The notes: generated from the sequence alone by a model not told the origin. DNA of 64,000 nt from Streptococcaceae bacterium (GCA_902363395.1 CABIZZ010000002.1:186001-250000); one strand, 5' to 3'. Counted from the first letter of the stretch, positions 1 to 8,266 are shown. Made by a program: numbers and translations.

Positions 1-327
1 CACTGGCAACTCTGTACTGGATACCATGTAGAGATCGGGCTCCTGACCATGGAGGATCTGATTGGCTAACCAGCTCGCATATCGATTCTTCGGAATCCCA
101 CTTTCATAGACAATCTTTACCCCTGGATGCGTTTTTTCGAAACGAGCAATCGCTTGGTCCAAGACTTTTTCTTCTGTTTGGGTGGGCACATCCCAGCTAG
201 ATCCTGCGTAGACCCCCAAACGGACAATCCTAGGCCGTTGCTGCCACCAAATCCCACCAGCAAGCAGAAGAAGCAAGAAGATCCCAAGAAACAATTTGGC
301 GCCTCGCATCTTACCTTTTTTCTTCAT
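1..327 (-). CDS. Membrane-anchored extracellular solute-binding protein (partial, 3' end outside window)
   Basis: Only the first 109 codons are inside the window. The start ATG at 327 overlaps the stop of the upstream response-regulator gene (ATGA), so the two are translationally coupled. After a short basic N-terminus (MKKKGKMRG) comes one hydrophobic segment (about residues 10-27) without a lipobox cysteine, so it looks like a membrane anchor and not a lipoprotein signal. The following stretch (VRLGVYAGSSWDVP, then a helix ending in FEKTHPGVKIVYESG) is typical of family-1 sugar ABC transporter binding proteins. No permease is visible in this operon, so a sensory role with the adjacent kinase is possible, but genes beyond the left edge are unseen. 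Family call fairly sure; substrate unknown. Confidence 0.75.
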   Translation of the reverse strand, partial: MKKKGKMRGAKLFLGIFLLLLLAGGIWWQQRPRIVRLGVYAGSSWDVPTQTEEKVLDQAIARFEKTHPGVKIVYESGIPKNRYASWLANQILHGQEPDLYMVSSTELPV

Positions 328-1010
328 CGGCCATCACTTTCTGTTCCAAAATCCTTAGTGGTCACCCCTTTTTGAACAGCCCAGATAGCTAACTGGGTCC
401 GATCCCGCAGGTTCAACTTAGACAAAATGGTGGACAGGTAATTCCGAATGGTTCCCTCAGACAGGAACAATTTGGCTGCAATTTCCTTATTAGACTCTCC
501 GAAACCAATCTGCTGGATGATGCGCCATTCAGTCAGGGATAAGTCGCTCACATATTCTTCAGAGACGGAGATTGTGTAATTGCTCTGAGCCATCTGAGAA
601 AAAATCTGAAAAACCTTGCTGGCAATATTGGGGTTAATCATAGCTCCTCCATGGTAGACAATTTGGATGGCTTGGTAGAGCTCCTCTGTGGAAGCGCCTT
701 TGAGCAAATACCCTGAGGCTCCATATTTCAGAGCCCGAAAGATGAAATCATCATCGTCGAAGGTGGTTAGAATGATGATTTTCACCTCAGGGAAGCGTTC
801 CTTGACTTCTTTTGTCGCCATCACGCCATCCATCTTGGGCATACGAATATCCATCAGTACGACATCTGGTCGATCTTGGGGGATTCGCTCTAGCACCTCA
901 TGACCGTCTGCTACCGCAGAAGTCACCTGAATATCTTGATGAGCAGATAAAATAATTTGGAGCGATTCGCGAATCAGCGCTTGGTCATCCGCAATCATTA
1001 CTTTAATCAT
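324..1010 (-). CDS. NarL/LuxR-family response regulator
   Basis: This is a 228-residue two-component regulator. The N-terminal receiver domain carries the acidic pair ADD near residue 8, the phospho-acceptor Asp54 (VLMDIRMP), the conserved Thr (ILTTFDD) and Lys (YLLKGA). The C-terminal LuxR-type helix-turn-helix (about residues 155-220) is recognisable from LSLTEWRIIQQI, SNKEIAAKLFLSEGTIRNYLS and LNLRDRTQLA. Its start overlaps the stop of the kinase gene by four bases, and its own stop overlaps the start of the binding-protein gene, so it sits inside a tightly coupled operon. The cognate kinase is almost certainly the adjacent HisKA_3 protein. Target genes are not evident; the operon itself or the genes left of the window are likely candidates by inference. 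Confidence 0.93.
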   Translation of the reverse strand: MIKVMIADDQALIRESLQIILSAHQDIQVTSAVADGHEVLERIPQDRPDVVLMDIRMPKMDGVMATKEVKERFPEVKIIILTTFDDDDFIFRALKYGASGYLLKGASTEELYQAIQIVYHGGAMINPNIASKVFQIFSQMAQSNYTISVSEEYVSDLSLTEWRIIQQIGFGESNKEIAAKLFLSEGTIRNYLSTILSKLNLRDRTQLAIWAVQKGVTTKDFGTESDGR

Positions 1011-2326
1011 AAGACCTTTCCTCCTTTTTCTTTTGGCAATTCAATTCGTGTATAAAAGCCATTTTGATTGGCAAATTCGATCCTTCCTCCCAAAATAGAG
1101 ACCCGCTCTCGCATTTGCTTCAAGCCGTAGCCAACCTGCAGTTGGTCAAAGCCGACCCCATTATCTTGGAGAATCATGACATAGGCATCTTCCACCAAAA
1201 AGGAAATCTTCATGTGGCTGGCATGACCGTGGCGGACAGAATTGGTCATGGACTCCTGAATCACGCGAAAGACAGTATCCTCCACCATGACATCTAGATC
1301 TACCTCATCCCAGTCATAGGTTAGATCAACTTGTAGGTGGGAAATGGCTTGGTATTCGTGAACCAATTTCAAAACTGCATCCCTCAAGGTATGATCCTCC
1401 AGGGCACCTGGCCGCAGCTTGTTCAAAGAGCCCCGGACGTCCTTGATTCCATCTCGTACCACCGTAGAGACCGATTGCAGCTGGGTCTTAGCGCGACCAG
1501 GATCAATATCAATCAGAACCCCAACCGCATCAATCCCTGCAGAAATACCCGTCAAGGCATGGCCCAGAGTATCGTGAATCTCTCGTGCGATCCGCTTGCG
1601 CTCCCGGTCCTCCGCAATCTTTTCCGAAAGGGCCATGTAGCTATTTAATTCCGTATTGACCTGCGATACCATTTCTAACTCTTTTTCGATTCGATGGTGC
1701 TCTGCTACTACCGATAAAATGTAAAAGAGGAGAGAAATAATAAAGACAACCATATTTAAGGAAGCTAGCGCATTTTTAGCGAATAGGATGAGCATCCGAA
1801 TCGATGAAGGGTAAAAGGCAATATAGGTATCTAGCGACGGCAACTGCACGACGAGAGAGAGGATGTCATAGTTGGTCACAAGGAGGACAATGAAACTCAG
1901 AAGGATAAAGGCAAACCAGTAGCGCCTGTCCTTGGAACTACTAAACTCTTTAGAACCATAAAAGATATCAGCAAATACCAAGAGGATGATCCCATTGTAG
2001 GAGAAGCTGAGGGACATCATGACACCTAACATCAGTAAAATTTCTAGAATATTCCACTTGTCAAAAACTGACCACTCCTGTGTCCCTGGGCGCATCCGAT
2101 AAAAGGTAATAAGAAGAATCCCTCCAAAGAGGAGAATGGAAATCCAAAAGTTCTGAGCTGGGGAACTCGGTATTTCTCTTAATTGTTCCAATAATTGATA
2201 GCCTTGCCCCTTGGCAATGATGTAATTGGTCGCATGCAAGTAGAGGGAACTGCTAAACAAAATGGCGATAAAATTAATGATTTTTAATAAAATCAAACTA
2301 TAACGAATGCCACGAAGTTTGGTCAT
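1007..2326 (-). CDS. Sensor histidine kinase (HisKA_3 type, multi-pass membrane)
   Basis: The ATG at 2326 overlaps the TAA of the upstream gene (TAATG). An in-frame GTG nine bases earlier is an alternative start, so the length is 439 or 442 residues. The N-terminal half has five or six hydrophobic segments (to about residue 210). A short coiled segment follows, then the dimerisation/phosphoacceptor box REIHDTLGHALTG with the phospho-His near residue 250. The ATPase domain shows the N box (VIQESMTNSVRHG) and the G1 box (LQDNGVGFD). This architecture pairs with NarL-type regulators, as found immediately downstream. There is no large extracellular ligand domain, so the anchored binding proteins on either side may supply ligand recognition; that is inference. 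Confidence 0.92.
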   Translation of the reverse strand: MTKLRGIRYSLILLKIINFIAILFSSSLYLHATNYIIAKGQGYQLLEQLREIPSSPAQNFWISILLFGGILLITFYRMRPGTQEWSVFDKWNILEILLMLGVMMSLSFSYNGIILLVFADIFYGSKEFSSSKDRRYWFAFILLSFIVLLVTNYDILSLVVQLPSLDTYIAFYPSSIRMLILFAKNALASLNMVVFIISLLFYILSVVAEHHRIEKELEMVSQVNTELNSYMALSEKIAEDRERKRIAREIHDTLGHALTGISAGIDAVGVLIDIDPGRAKTQLQSVSTVVRDGIKDVRGSLNKLRPGALEDHTLRDAVLKLVHEYQAISHLQVDLTYDWDEVDLDVMVEDTVFRVIQESMTNSVRHGHASHMKISFLVEDAYVMILQDNGVGFDQLQVGYGLKQMRERVSILGGRIEFANQNGFYTRIELPKEKGGKVL

Positions 2327-3312
2327 TACTGCCACCCGTTGACATCGTATCGGTCAACATTATCCTTATCAATCATCTCTACTGGAATCTTATATTGTTC
2401 CTTGTAGGATTTACCTGTCCTCATGCACTCAATCACTTGCATCACCTGTCTCCCCATTTTAAGAGGAGATTGGGCAACCGTCCCTTCGATATCATCCGTC
2501 GTCGAGAGCAAAACTTTCATATCCGGAGAGCCATCGATTCCATAGATAGAAATCGGCTGAGCTAATTGGTTTTCCTTGATGGCCGCTAGGGATCCGATAG
2601 CTGCCCGATCATTTAAGGCCACGACCGTATCAAATACCAGACCATCCTGAATGACCTGGGAAACAGCTGGTAAGGCCAATTCCGTTTGACCACGGGTCTC
2701 TTCTCTCCCAACAACCTGATAGGCAGGCTCCGACTGAATGGTGTCTAAGAACCCTTGGATCCGTTGCTCTGCCGATACCGTCCCCTTATGCTCTAAGAGT
2801 AGGATCTTCGCCTCATTTTTCTGCTTCATCAGGCGCTGGGCGACCAAGACCCCGGCTTGGTAATTATCCGACACTACACTAGCATCCACCGTGAAATGGC
2901 TGAGCTGACTATCCACTGCAATGATTTTAATCCCTGCCTCTCGAGCTCGCTTCAGGGAAGCAATGATTTTAGGGCTATCTCCTTTGACGGGGTTAATCAC
3001 AATCACATTGACCTTTTGTTGACGAAAATAATCTATTTGCTGACTTTGTTTTTCCTCGTCCAGTTCTGGATTACGAACTAGAAGCAAATCCCCTTTTTCG
3101 TCAGCCACTCGTTCAATCTCTGCATTCAGTGTTTGGTAGAATTCATTGTTCATGGTCATGTAGGTCACGCCAATCCGCATCTGCCCTTTTACCGGTTTTA
3201 GTTGACTAACATTCAAATAGATGACCACTACCACAAAAACTAGGCTCCAAAATATCGTATAGATTATCGCTCGATTGTGTTTCTTTTGAACAGCTTCCTC
3301 TTCTAACCCCAT
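2326..3312 (-). CDS. Membrane-anchored periplasmic-binding-protein-like (ribose/LacI fold) sensor protein
   Basis: This 328-residue protein has a single N-terminal transmembrane helix (about residues 15-33) and no lipobox. A type-I periplasmic binding fold follows: IGVTYMTMNNEFYQTL, then VNVIVINPVKG, GIKIIAVDSQL, KILLLEHKGTVSAEQRIQGF and ISIYGIDGSPDM, all hallmarks of the ribose/galactose-binding (Peripla_BP_4) family. It is first in an operon with a kinase and regulator, and an AAGAGGAG ribosome site precedes the ATG. Lacking transporter partners in view, it most likely binds a sugar outside the membrane and modulates the kinase, as in other binding-protein-coupled two-component systems. The ligand cannot be told from sequence. 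Confidence 0.85.
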   Translation of the reverse strand: MGLEEEAVQKKHNRAIIYTIFWSLVFVVVVIYLNVSQLKPVKGQMRIGVTYMTMNNEFYQTLNAEIERVADEKGDLLLVRNPELDEEKQSQQIDYFRQQKVNVIVINPVKGDSPKIIASLKRAREAGIKIIAVDSQLSHFTVDASVVSDNYQAGVLVAQRLMKQKNEAKILLLEHKGTVSAEQRIQGFLDTIQSEPAYQVVGREETRGQTELALPAVSQVIQDGLVFDTVVALNDRAAIGSLAAIKENQLAQPISIYGIDGSPDMKVLLSTTDDIEGTVAQSPLKMGRQVMQVIECMRTGKSYKEQYKIPVEMIDKDNVDRYDVNGWQ

Positions 3313-3380
3313 CTCTTCTCCTCTTAAAAGAACGAACCATTTTACTATATAAAGATTTTTTGTTCGTATTTAATACTTGT

Positions 3381-3389
3381 ATTATAGCA
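3381..3389 (-). promoter_or_regulatory. Extended -10 promoter of the sensory operon
   Basis: Read on the minus strand this is TGCTATAAT, an extended -10 element, about 70 bases before the ATG at 3312. Between them, GTTCGT (3362-3367) and ACGAAC (3332-3337) form a 6-bp inverted repeat across 24 bases in the 5' leader. It could be an operator or a weak hairpin. Confidence 0.6.
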
Positions 3390-3492
3390 TTTTTTACCAA
3401 GAGCTTGAAGGTCTCTCGGAAATGAATGCGTTTTACTCATAAATCTATATGATGACTTACCCCTGCAACTTCCGTGAGAAGTTTCGAAAAAG

Positions 3493-3524
3493 AAAAAACG
3501 ACACAGCTGACCTGCTGCACCGTT
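3493..3524 (-). terminator. Terminator of ssbB
   Basis: On the minus strand an AACG-GTGCAGC / GCTGTGT-CGTT imperfect hairpin is followed by a run of T, just after the ssbB stop. Confidence 0.7.
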
Positions 3525-3532
3525 CTCTTCTG

Positions 3533-3928
3533 TTAAAAGGGAAGCTCTTCCTCTTCTAGGATGAGATCCGCTAGATCTCCTCCTGCTCCATTAGCCCGCA
3601 TCGCTCGTTGAGCACGACTTTCTAAGAGCTGGAAGCCTTGACAGAGTACCTCTGTCACATATTGGGTCGTCCCATTCTTCTCATAGCGTCTGGTTCGAAG
3701 CTCACCGTCTACAGAGAGCAAGCTCCCTTTATTGGCATAGGAGACAAGGGTCTCTGCTAATTTCCCCCAGACAACTAGGGTGATAAAGTCCGCCTCCCGC
3801 TCGCCATTTTGATCCTTGTAACGACGATTGACAGCCAGGGTCGCACGCGCAACGGACTTGTCCGTACTGGTCTTATGAAGCTCTGGATCAGCCACAAGGC
3901 GCCCGATTAAAATTACTTTATTGTACAT
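3533..3928 (-). CDS. ssbB: Competence-induced single-stranded DNA-binding protein SsbB
   Basis: This is a 131-residue OB-fold SSB. It begins MYNKVILIGRLVADPELHKT, and the acidic tip EEELPF at the C-terminus recruits partner proteins. The short length and lack of a long Gly/Gln linker distinguish SsbB (CilA) from the housekeeping SsbA of about 156 residues; the sequence closely resembles the pneumococcal SsbB known to protect incoming single strands during transformation. It is monocistronic. A ComX (com/cin) box lies 22 bases upstream of the start, and GGAGGAAG serves as ribosome site. Expression is therefore expected only during competence, together with the comG operon in this same window. 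Confidence 0.96.
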   Translation of the reverse strand: MYNKVILIGRLVADPELHKTSTDKSVARATLAVNRRYKDQNGEREADFITLVVWGKLAETLVSYANKGSLLSVDGELRTRRYEKNGTTQYVTEVLCQGFQLLESRAQRAMRANGAGGDLADLILEEEELPF

Positions 3929-3949
3929 ATTTCTTCCTCCTACTTATAT

Positions 3950-3957
3950 AATTCGTA
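3950..3957 (-). promoter_or_regulatory. ComX (sigma-X) com-box of ssbB
   Basis: Minus strand reads TACGAATT followed by ATATA. The streptococcal com-box consensus is TACGAATA. The position relative to the GGAGGAAG ribosome site matches that of the comGA box at 19260-19267, which shares CGAATTATATA. Confidence 0.85.
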
Positions 3958-3992
3958 GTTTTTTAGCCATTTGGAGAAAGAAAATAAAAAAG

Positions 3993-4162
3993 AAGCTGGG
4001 ACAAAAGTCCTAGCCTCTCAATTGTCTTTGGATTATCGAGTAAGACGCAGTGGTTGAGTGGGCTCTACTACGCTGATTTCATCAGCTTTTACAGCCCTAC
4101 TCAACTGTGCGGAGGTGGGACGACGAAATCGAATGCTAGCGAATTACCGATTTCTGTCCCAC
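3993..4162. repeat. Structured intergenic repeat (about 170 bp) with nested inverted repeats
   Basis: The segment begins AAGCTGGGAC and ends GTCCCAC. It contains GTGGGAC-gac-GAAATCG (4116-4132) pairing with CGATTTC-t-GTCCCAC (4148-4162). An inner palindrome set pairs GTTGAGT with ACTCAAC around GCTGAT-ttc-ATCAGC. I recognise this as a family of noncoding repeats common between genes of oral streptococci. It separates ssbB from ytpR and may end transcription from the ytpR side. A short truncated copy of its end (AAGCTGGGAC) occurs at about 5437-5446. Confidence 0.65.
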
Positions 4163-4166
4163 TCTC

Positions 4167-4793
4167 TTATCCTTGCCAGTGACGGGCAGGGTCAAAGGGA
4201 GTTCCCACCTCTTCTGTATCTTGCAATTCAATAATCCCACGTTTTTGTGGAGCATTTGGCAAGTGCAATTCGCGTGGACTACACATCATGCCGAAGCTCT
4301 TTTCTCCACGAAGGGCTCCTGGAAAAATCAAGCTGCCATCTGGCATCATAGCACCTGGAAGAGCCACAATCGTCTTGAGACCTTCACGGGCATTTGGCGC
4401 ACCTGCTACGATTTGAACTGTCTTGTCTGGTCCTACAGCCACTTGGCAGATGTTGAGGTGGTCACTATCTGGATGAGCCACCATTTCCACGATTTGCCCC
4501 ACGACAAACTTAGGCTCCTTGTCATTGACCAAGACCTCTGCAAAACCTTCAGCTTGTAATTCTTGATTGAGGCGTGCAACCTGCTCATCACTCAAGAAAA
4601 TTTGCCCCTTGCCTTCAAGGGCAAAGAAAGACGAAGCCTCAAAAATATTCCAGGCTACGGTTTCTTGCTTGTCTTCACGGTAGACACGGGCTACTTTGCC
4701 TTTGCGCTCTACTGCTAACTTGGCATCCCCACTGTTTTTCAAGGTGAGCATTAAGACATCGCCGACTTGTTCTTTATTATAGGTTACAATCAT
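4167..4793 (-). CDS. ytpR: YtpR-family protein with PheT-like tRNA-binding (EMAP) domain
   Basis: This is a 208-residue protein. The first 90 residues form the YtpR-specific N-terminal domain. The second half is an OB-fold tRNA-binding domain like the N-terminus of the phenylalanyl-tRNA synthetase beta subunit: FVVGQIVEMVAHPDSDHLNICQV, VAGAPNAREG, ALPGAMMPDG and GMMCSPRELHLP. The stand-alone protein is widespread in Firmicutes; its role is unsettled. It lies 14 bases behind the thioredoxin-like gene and shares an operon with it and the DUF4651 gene, the same arrangement as in other streptococci. Confidence 0.9.
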   Translation of the reverse strand: MIVTYNKEQVGDVLMLTLKNSGDAKLAVERKGKVARVYREDKQETVAWNIFEASSFFALEGKGQIFLSDEQVARLNQELQAEGFAEVLVNDKEPKFVVGQIVEMVAHPDSDHLNICQVAVGPDKTVQIVAGAPNAREGLKTIVALPGAMMPDGSLIFPGALRGEKSFGMMCSPRELHLPNAPQKRGIIELQDTEEVGTPFDPARHWQG

Positions 4794-4807
4794 TCTTTCT
4801 CTTTCTC

Positions 4808-5125
4808 CTACTTCAATCCTGCTAAAAATTCTGAAATCTGAGCCTTGGTTTTGCGATCACGATTGACGAAACGCCCCAGTTCCCGATCCCCGTCTAGGAC
4901 CACCAAACTTGGAATACCATAAATATCCCAAAGCTTAGCCAGATCTAGATACTGGTCTCTGTCGACCAAAATGAAGGTAAATTCAGGGTTTTCCGCTTCA
5001 ATCTCTGGCAAAAAGGGCTGGATATACCGACAATCGCCACACCAATCCGCTGAAAAGAAGAAAACCTTCTTTCCTTCCTGCTCGACGTAGCTAGCTAATT
5101 CCTCTAAAGACTGTGGAATGATCAT
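4808..5125 (-). CDS. Thioredoxin-like protein (CGDC active site)
   Basis: This is a 105-residue thioredoxin fold. The active site reads SADWCGDCRYIQP, a CxxC with Gly-Asp between the cysteines, and the cis-Pro loop is present as GIPSLVVLDG. It has no signal peptide, so it is cytoplasmic. It resembles Bacillus YtpP, which is also encoded next to ytpR. The start ATG overlaps the stop of the DUF4651 gene (ATGA). Probably a small thiol-disulfide oxidoreductase; the physiological substrate is unknown. Confidence 0.88.
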   Translation of the reverse strand: MIIPQSLEELASYVEQEGKKVFFFSADWCGDCRYIQPFLPEIEAENPEFTFILVDRDQYLDLAKLWDIYGIPSLVVLDGDRELGRFVNRDRKTKAQISEFLAGLK

Positions 5126-5412
5126 AGTTTTTCCTCTTCATAGTGAAGGAGGCCCTCTTCATAGACAAAGCGATAGTGGCCCTCATCTTCAAAAATGATC
5201 CCTCCTACCAGACGCTCTTCGCTTGATTCATAGAGCTCCACATAAAGGGTCGCAATCTTCCCCATATTTTCCATTTGCTCACGGACTTCTGCGACTAACT
5301 CTTCTTGCGTCCGCAGACGTTTTTGATCTTTGGCAATTTTATAGGCCCCAAGGGCAAGAGCACTTGCACTAGCTGCTGCAAGGCTGGATAAAATGATTTT
5401 TTTAGCTTTCAT
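5122..5412 (-). CDS. DUF4651 family small membrane-anchored protein
   Basis: This 96-residue protein has an Ala/Leu-rich hydrophobic N-terminus (residues 6-25, LSSLAAASASALALGAYKIA) that could be a signal or anchor. A basic helix and a beta-rich acidic tail (GGIIFEDEGHYRFVYEEGLL) follow. It matches my memory of the streptococcal DUF4651 family found upstream of the thioredoxin/ytpR pair. Function unknown. It is the first gene of that three-gene operon. Confidence 0.75.
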   Translation of the reverse strand: MKAKKIILSSLAAASASALALGAYKIAKDQKRLRTQEELVAEVREQMENMGKIATLYVELYESSEERLVGGIIFEDEGHYRFVYEEGLLHYEEEKL

Positions 5413-5526
5413 ACCTCATATTGTAACACAAAACACAAGCTGGGACAACGAAGGAGAATAGATCTCCCCATCATGACGATCTGCTTTCATTCCCGTCAAC
5501 TACCACTACCATCTCGACTAAAAAAG

Positions 5527-5535
5527 TGATAAAAT
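5527..5535 (+). promoter_or_regulatory. Extended -10 promoter of pepA
   Basis: TGATAAAAT (TG-N-TAAAAT) lies 23 bases before the pepA ATG; AGAAGG is the ribosome site. Confidence 0.6.
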
Positions 5536-5558
5536 AACAATCAGAAAGAAGGTAACTT

Positions 5559-6623
5559 ATGACTGATTTATTTTCTAAAATCAAAGAAGTAACAGAACTT
5601 CCTGCCATCTCTGGCCACGAAGCGCCTGTTCGCGATTATCTACGCAAACAGATCACTCCACGTGTAGATGAAGTGGTCACAGACGGCTTGGGAAGTATTT
5701 TTGGGGTACGTCACTCAGAAGCGGCTGATGCTCCTCGCATCATGGTCGCAGGCCATATGGATGAAGTTGGCTTTATGGTCAGTGAGATCAAGGCAGACGG
5801 CACCTTCCGCGTGGTGGAAATCGGTGGTTGGAACCCTATGGTGGTTAGTAGCCAACGTTTCACCCTTTTGACCCGTGATGGCCATTCCTACCCTGTCATT
5901 TCTGGATCTGTTCCTCCGCATTTGACGCGTGGCGCAAACGGTCCTGCCCTTCCCGCAATCGGGGATATTGTCTTTGATGGCGGCTTTGCCAACAAAGAAG
6001 AAGCCGAGAGCTTTGGGATTCGTCCAGGCGACACCTTGGTCCCTGAAAGCACTGCAATCTTAACAGCCAATCAGAAAAACATCATCTCCAAAGCTTGGGA
6101 CAACCGTTATGGAGTCTTGATGGTCAGCGAATTGGCACAAGCCCTCTCTGGACAAGCCCTAGCAAACGAACTCTATGTCGGAGCTACTGTCCAAGAAGAA
6201 GTCGGACTGCGCGGTGCTGGGACTTCTGTGACCAAGTTTGATCCGGAAATCTTCCTGGCTGTTGACTGTTCTCCAGCGGCAGATGTCTACGGAGGCCAAG
6301 GAGCTATCGGTGAGGGAACCCTCCTTCGTTTCTTTGATCCAGGTCATCTCATGTTGCCAAATATGAAGGACTTCCTCCTCACCACCGCTGAAGAAGCCGG
6401 CATCAAATACCAATACTACTGTGGAAAAGGCGGAACGGATGCTGGAGTAGCCCACTTACGAAGTGGTGGTGTTCCATCCACTACCATCGGAGTCTGCGCA
6501 CGCTACATCCACTCCCACCAGACCCTCTACGCTATGGATGACTTCCTTCAAGCCCAAGCCTTCCTTCAAGCCTTGGTCAAAAAATTGGATCGTTCAACCG
6601 TTGATTTAATTAAGAATTATTAA
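5559..6623 (+). CDS. pepA: Glutamyl aminopeptidase PepA (M42 family)
   Basis: This is a 354-residue metallopeptidase. Family M42 ligands are visible: His in AGHMDEVGFMV, the bridging Asp in SKAWDNRYG, catalytic Glu pair in VQEEVGLRGAG, Asp in AVDCSPAAD and His in YIHSHQT. The enzyme removes N-terminal acidic residues (Glu/Asp) from peptides in the cytoplasm, supporting amino-acid supply from imported peptides. It stands alone with its own extended -10 promoter and a strong terminator directly after it. It is divergent from the DUF4651-thioredoxin-ytpR operon. Confidence 0.94.
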   Translation: MTDLFSKIKEVTELPAISGHEAPVRDYLRKQITPRVDEVVTDGLGSIFGVRHSEAADAPRIMVAGHMDEVGFMVSEIKADGTFRVVEIGGWNPMVVSSQRFTLLTRDGHSYPVISGSVPPHLTRGANGPALPAIGDIVFDGGFANKEEAESFGIRPGDTLVPESTAILTANQKNIISKAWDNRYGVLMVSELAQALSGQALANELYVGATVQEEVGLRGAGTSVTKFDPEIFLAVDCSPAADVYGGQGAIGEGTLLRFFDPGHLMLPNMKDFLLTTAEEAGIKYQYYCGKGGTDAGVAHLRSGGVPSTTIGVCARYIHSHQTLYAMDDFLQAQAFLQALVKKLDRSTVDLIKNY

Positions 6624-6645
6624 TATTTTTCCAAAACAATTGTTT

Positions 6646-6669
6646 TAAACCCCCATTTTGGGGTTTTTT
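6646..6669 (+). terminator. Terminator of pepA
   Basis: AACCCCCATTTTGGGGTTTTTTT: a CCCC/GGGG hairpin with a T-run. It ends directly against the -10 element of the next gene. Confidence 0.85.
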
Positions 6670-6678
6670 TGATATAAT
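6670..6678 (+). promoter_or_regulatory. Extended -10 promoter of the DUF1846 gene
   Basis: TGATATAAT fits TG-N-TATAAT perfectly. It lies right at the end of the pepA terminator, giving an expected transcript start near 6685 and a leader of about 95 bases. Confidence 0.7.
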
Positions 6679-6689
6679 ACTGAATGAAT

Positions 6690-6772
6690 ATTGCAACGGG
6701 TGTTCTTTTGCACTCCCCTTTCCCTATGTGAAAGGCGGAGTACCGCTAAAGATCACCCTCGCTTCTTTATTG
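6690..6772 (+). ncRNA. Candidate structured cis-regulatory leader of the DUF1846 gene
   Basis: GGGTG (6698-6702) can pair with CACCC (6754-6758). This encloses a hairpin of ACTCC (6712-6716) with GGAGT (6737-6741), extended by CTTTC (6718-6722) with GAAAG (6730-6734). A competing hairpin GCGG (6735-6738) with CCGC (6743-6746) shares bases with GGAGT, so two folds exclude each other. The ribosome site GGAGG follows at 6772. It does not match a riboswitch class that I know. Confidence 0.5.
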
Positions 6773-6781
6773 GAGGTTTAA

Positions 6782-8266
6782 ATGAAGAAACAAGCTTTTA
6801 GTTCCGAAAAGTATTTGAATTTGCAACGCGATCACATCCTCGAGCGCATCAACCAATTTGATGGCAAGCTCTACCTAGAGTTTGGAGGAAAAATGTTGGA
6901 AGATTTCCACGCAGCTCGTGTCCTTCCTGGTTATGAACCAGATAACAAAATTAAGCTTCTCCAAGAACTTCGTGACCAAGTGGAGATTGTGATTGCTATT
7001 AATGCTAATAATATTGAGCATTCAAAAGCGCGCGGTGACCTAGGAATCTCTTACGACCAAGAGGTCTTCCGCTTGATCGATAAATTCAACGAATTGGGCA
7101 TCTATGTTGGCTCTGTCGTCATCACTCAGTACGCTGGTCAACCTGCTGCAGACCTTTTCCGCAAGCAGTTGGAAAAGAACGGCATCGCTTCTTACCTCCA
7201 CTACCCAATCAAGGGCTACCCAACGGATATGGACCACATCATCTCTCCTGAGGGAATGGGGAAAAACGACTACATTCAAACTAGCCGTAATCTCGTTGTC
7301 GTGACAGCTCCTGGTCCTGGTTCTGGTAAATTGGCGACTTGTATGTCCAACATGTACCATGACCAATTGAATGGCATCAAATCTGGTTATGCTAAATTTG
7401 AAACCTTCCCAGTTTGGAACCTGCCTTTGCATCACCCAGTGAATTTGGCCTATGAAGCTGCTACTGCAGACCTTGACGATGTCAATATGATTGACCCATT
7501 CCACCTCCAAACCTATGGCGAAACAACGGTCAACTACAACCGAGATATCGAAATCTTCCCTGTCTTGAAGCGGATGTTGGAACGCATCCTCGGAGAATCT
7601 CCTTACGCTTCCCCAACAGATATGGGGGTGAACATGGTCGGCTTTGCCATCGTGGACAATGACGCAGCAATTGAAGCCTCTAAGCAAGAAATTATCCGCC
7701 GTTACTACCAAACCATTCTAGATGTGAAAGCAGAGCGTGTCGGAAACGGAGCTATTAAGAAAATTGAACTCTTGATGAATGACTTAGGCATCTCACCAAA
7801 AGACCGCCAAGTCACCATCCTTGCCCGTCAAAAAGAGGAAGAAACCGGTGAACCTGCCTTGGCACTAGAATTGCCGAACGGGGAAACCGTGACAGGTAAG
7901 ACTTCTGACTTGTTTGGTCCAACGGCAGCTGTTCTCATCAATGCTATCAAGAAATTGGCCCATATTGATAAAGAAACCAATTTGATTGAGCCAGAGTATG
8001 TCAAACCAATCCAAGGATTGAAGATCAACCACTTGGGCAGTCGCAACCCTCGCCTCCACTCAAATGAAATCCTCATCGCCCTCGCCATTACCGCCATGAA
8101 CCATCCAGAGGCCAATCTTGCCATGCAAGAATTAGGTCGTTTGAAAGGGAGCGAAGCCCATTCAACAGTGATGTTGACAGACGAAGATAAGAACGTTCTT
8201 CGCAAACTGGGCATCCATGTGACCATGGATCCAGTTTACCAATACGATCGCTTGTACCGCAAATAA
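6782..8266 (+). CDS. DUF1846 domain-containing protein
   Basis: This 494-residue protein covers the full length of the DUF1846 family, widespread in Firmicutes and structurally characterised without an agreed function. A glycine-rich loop [22 protein letters not shown] (about residues 176-197) resembles a nucleotide-binding loop, and [15 protein letters not shown] is another conserved block. It is soluble, with no signal peptide. The start ATG follows TTGGAGG at good spacing. The gene is monocistronic behind a structured leader, suggesting it responds to a metabolite or translation signal; that is inference. Confidence 0.88.
   Translation: MKKQAFSSEKYLNLQRDHILERINQFDGKLYLEFGGKMLEDFHAARVLPGYEPDNKIKLLQELRDQVEIVIAINANNIEHSKARGDLGISYDQEVFRLIDKFNELGIYVGSVVITQYAGQPAADLFRKQLEKNGIASYLHYPIKGYPTDMDHIISPEGMGKNDYIQTSRNLVVVTAPGPGSGKLATCMSNMYHDQLNGIKSGYAKFETFPVWNLPLHHPVNLAYEAATADLDDVNMIDPFHLQTYGETTVNYNRDIEIFPVLKRMLERILGESPYASPTDMGVNMVGFAIVDNDAAIEASKQEIIRRYYQTILDVKAERVGNGAIKKIELLMNDLGISPKDRQVTILARQKEEETGEPALALELPNGETVTGKTSDLFGPTAAVLINAIKKLAHIDKETNLIEPEYVKPIQGLKINHLGSRNPRLHSNEILIALAITAMNHPEANLAMQELGRLKGSEAHSTVMLTDEDKNVLRKLGIHVTMDPVYQYDRLYRK

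Noticed and set aside
127..375. 82-codon plus-strand frame over the binding-protein and regulator genes
   Set aside because: No ribosome site; it is antisense to the clear minus-strand binding-protein gene and response regulator.
6731..6760. T-box antiterminator-like string (GGCGG...ACCGC) in the DUF1846 leader
   Set aside because: The leader is too short for a T-box and the conserved antiterminator bases do not match.
7040..7711. 223-codon minus-strand frame inside the DUF1846 gene
   Set aside because: Antisense of a conserved coding region with the codon pattern of the plus strand; no ribosome site.
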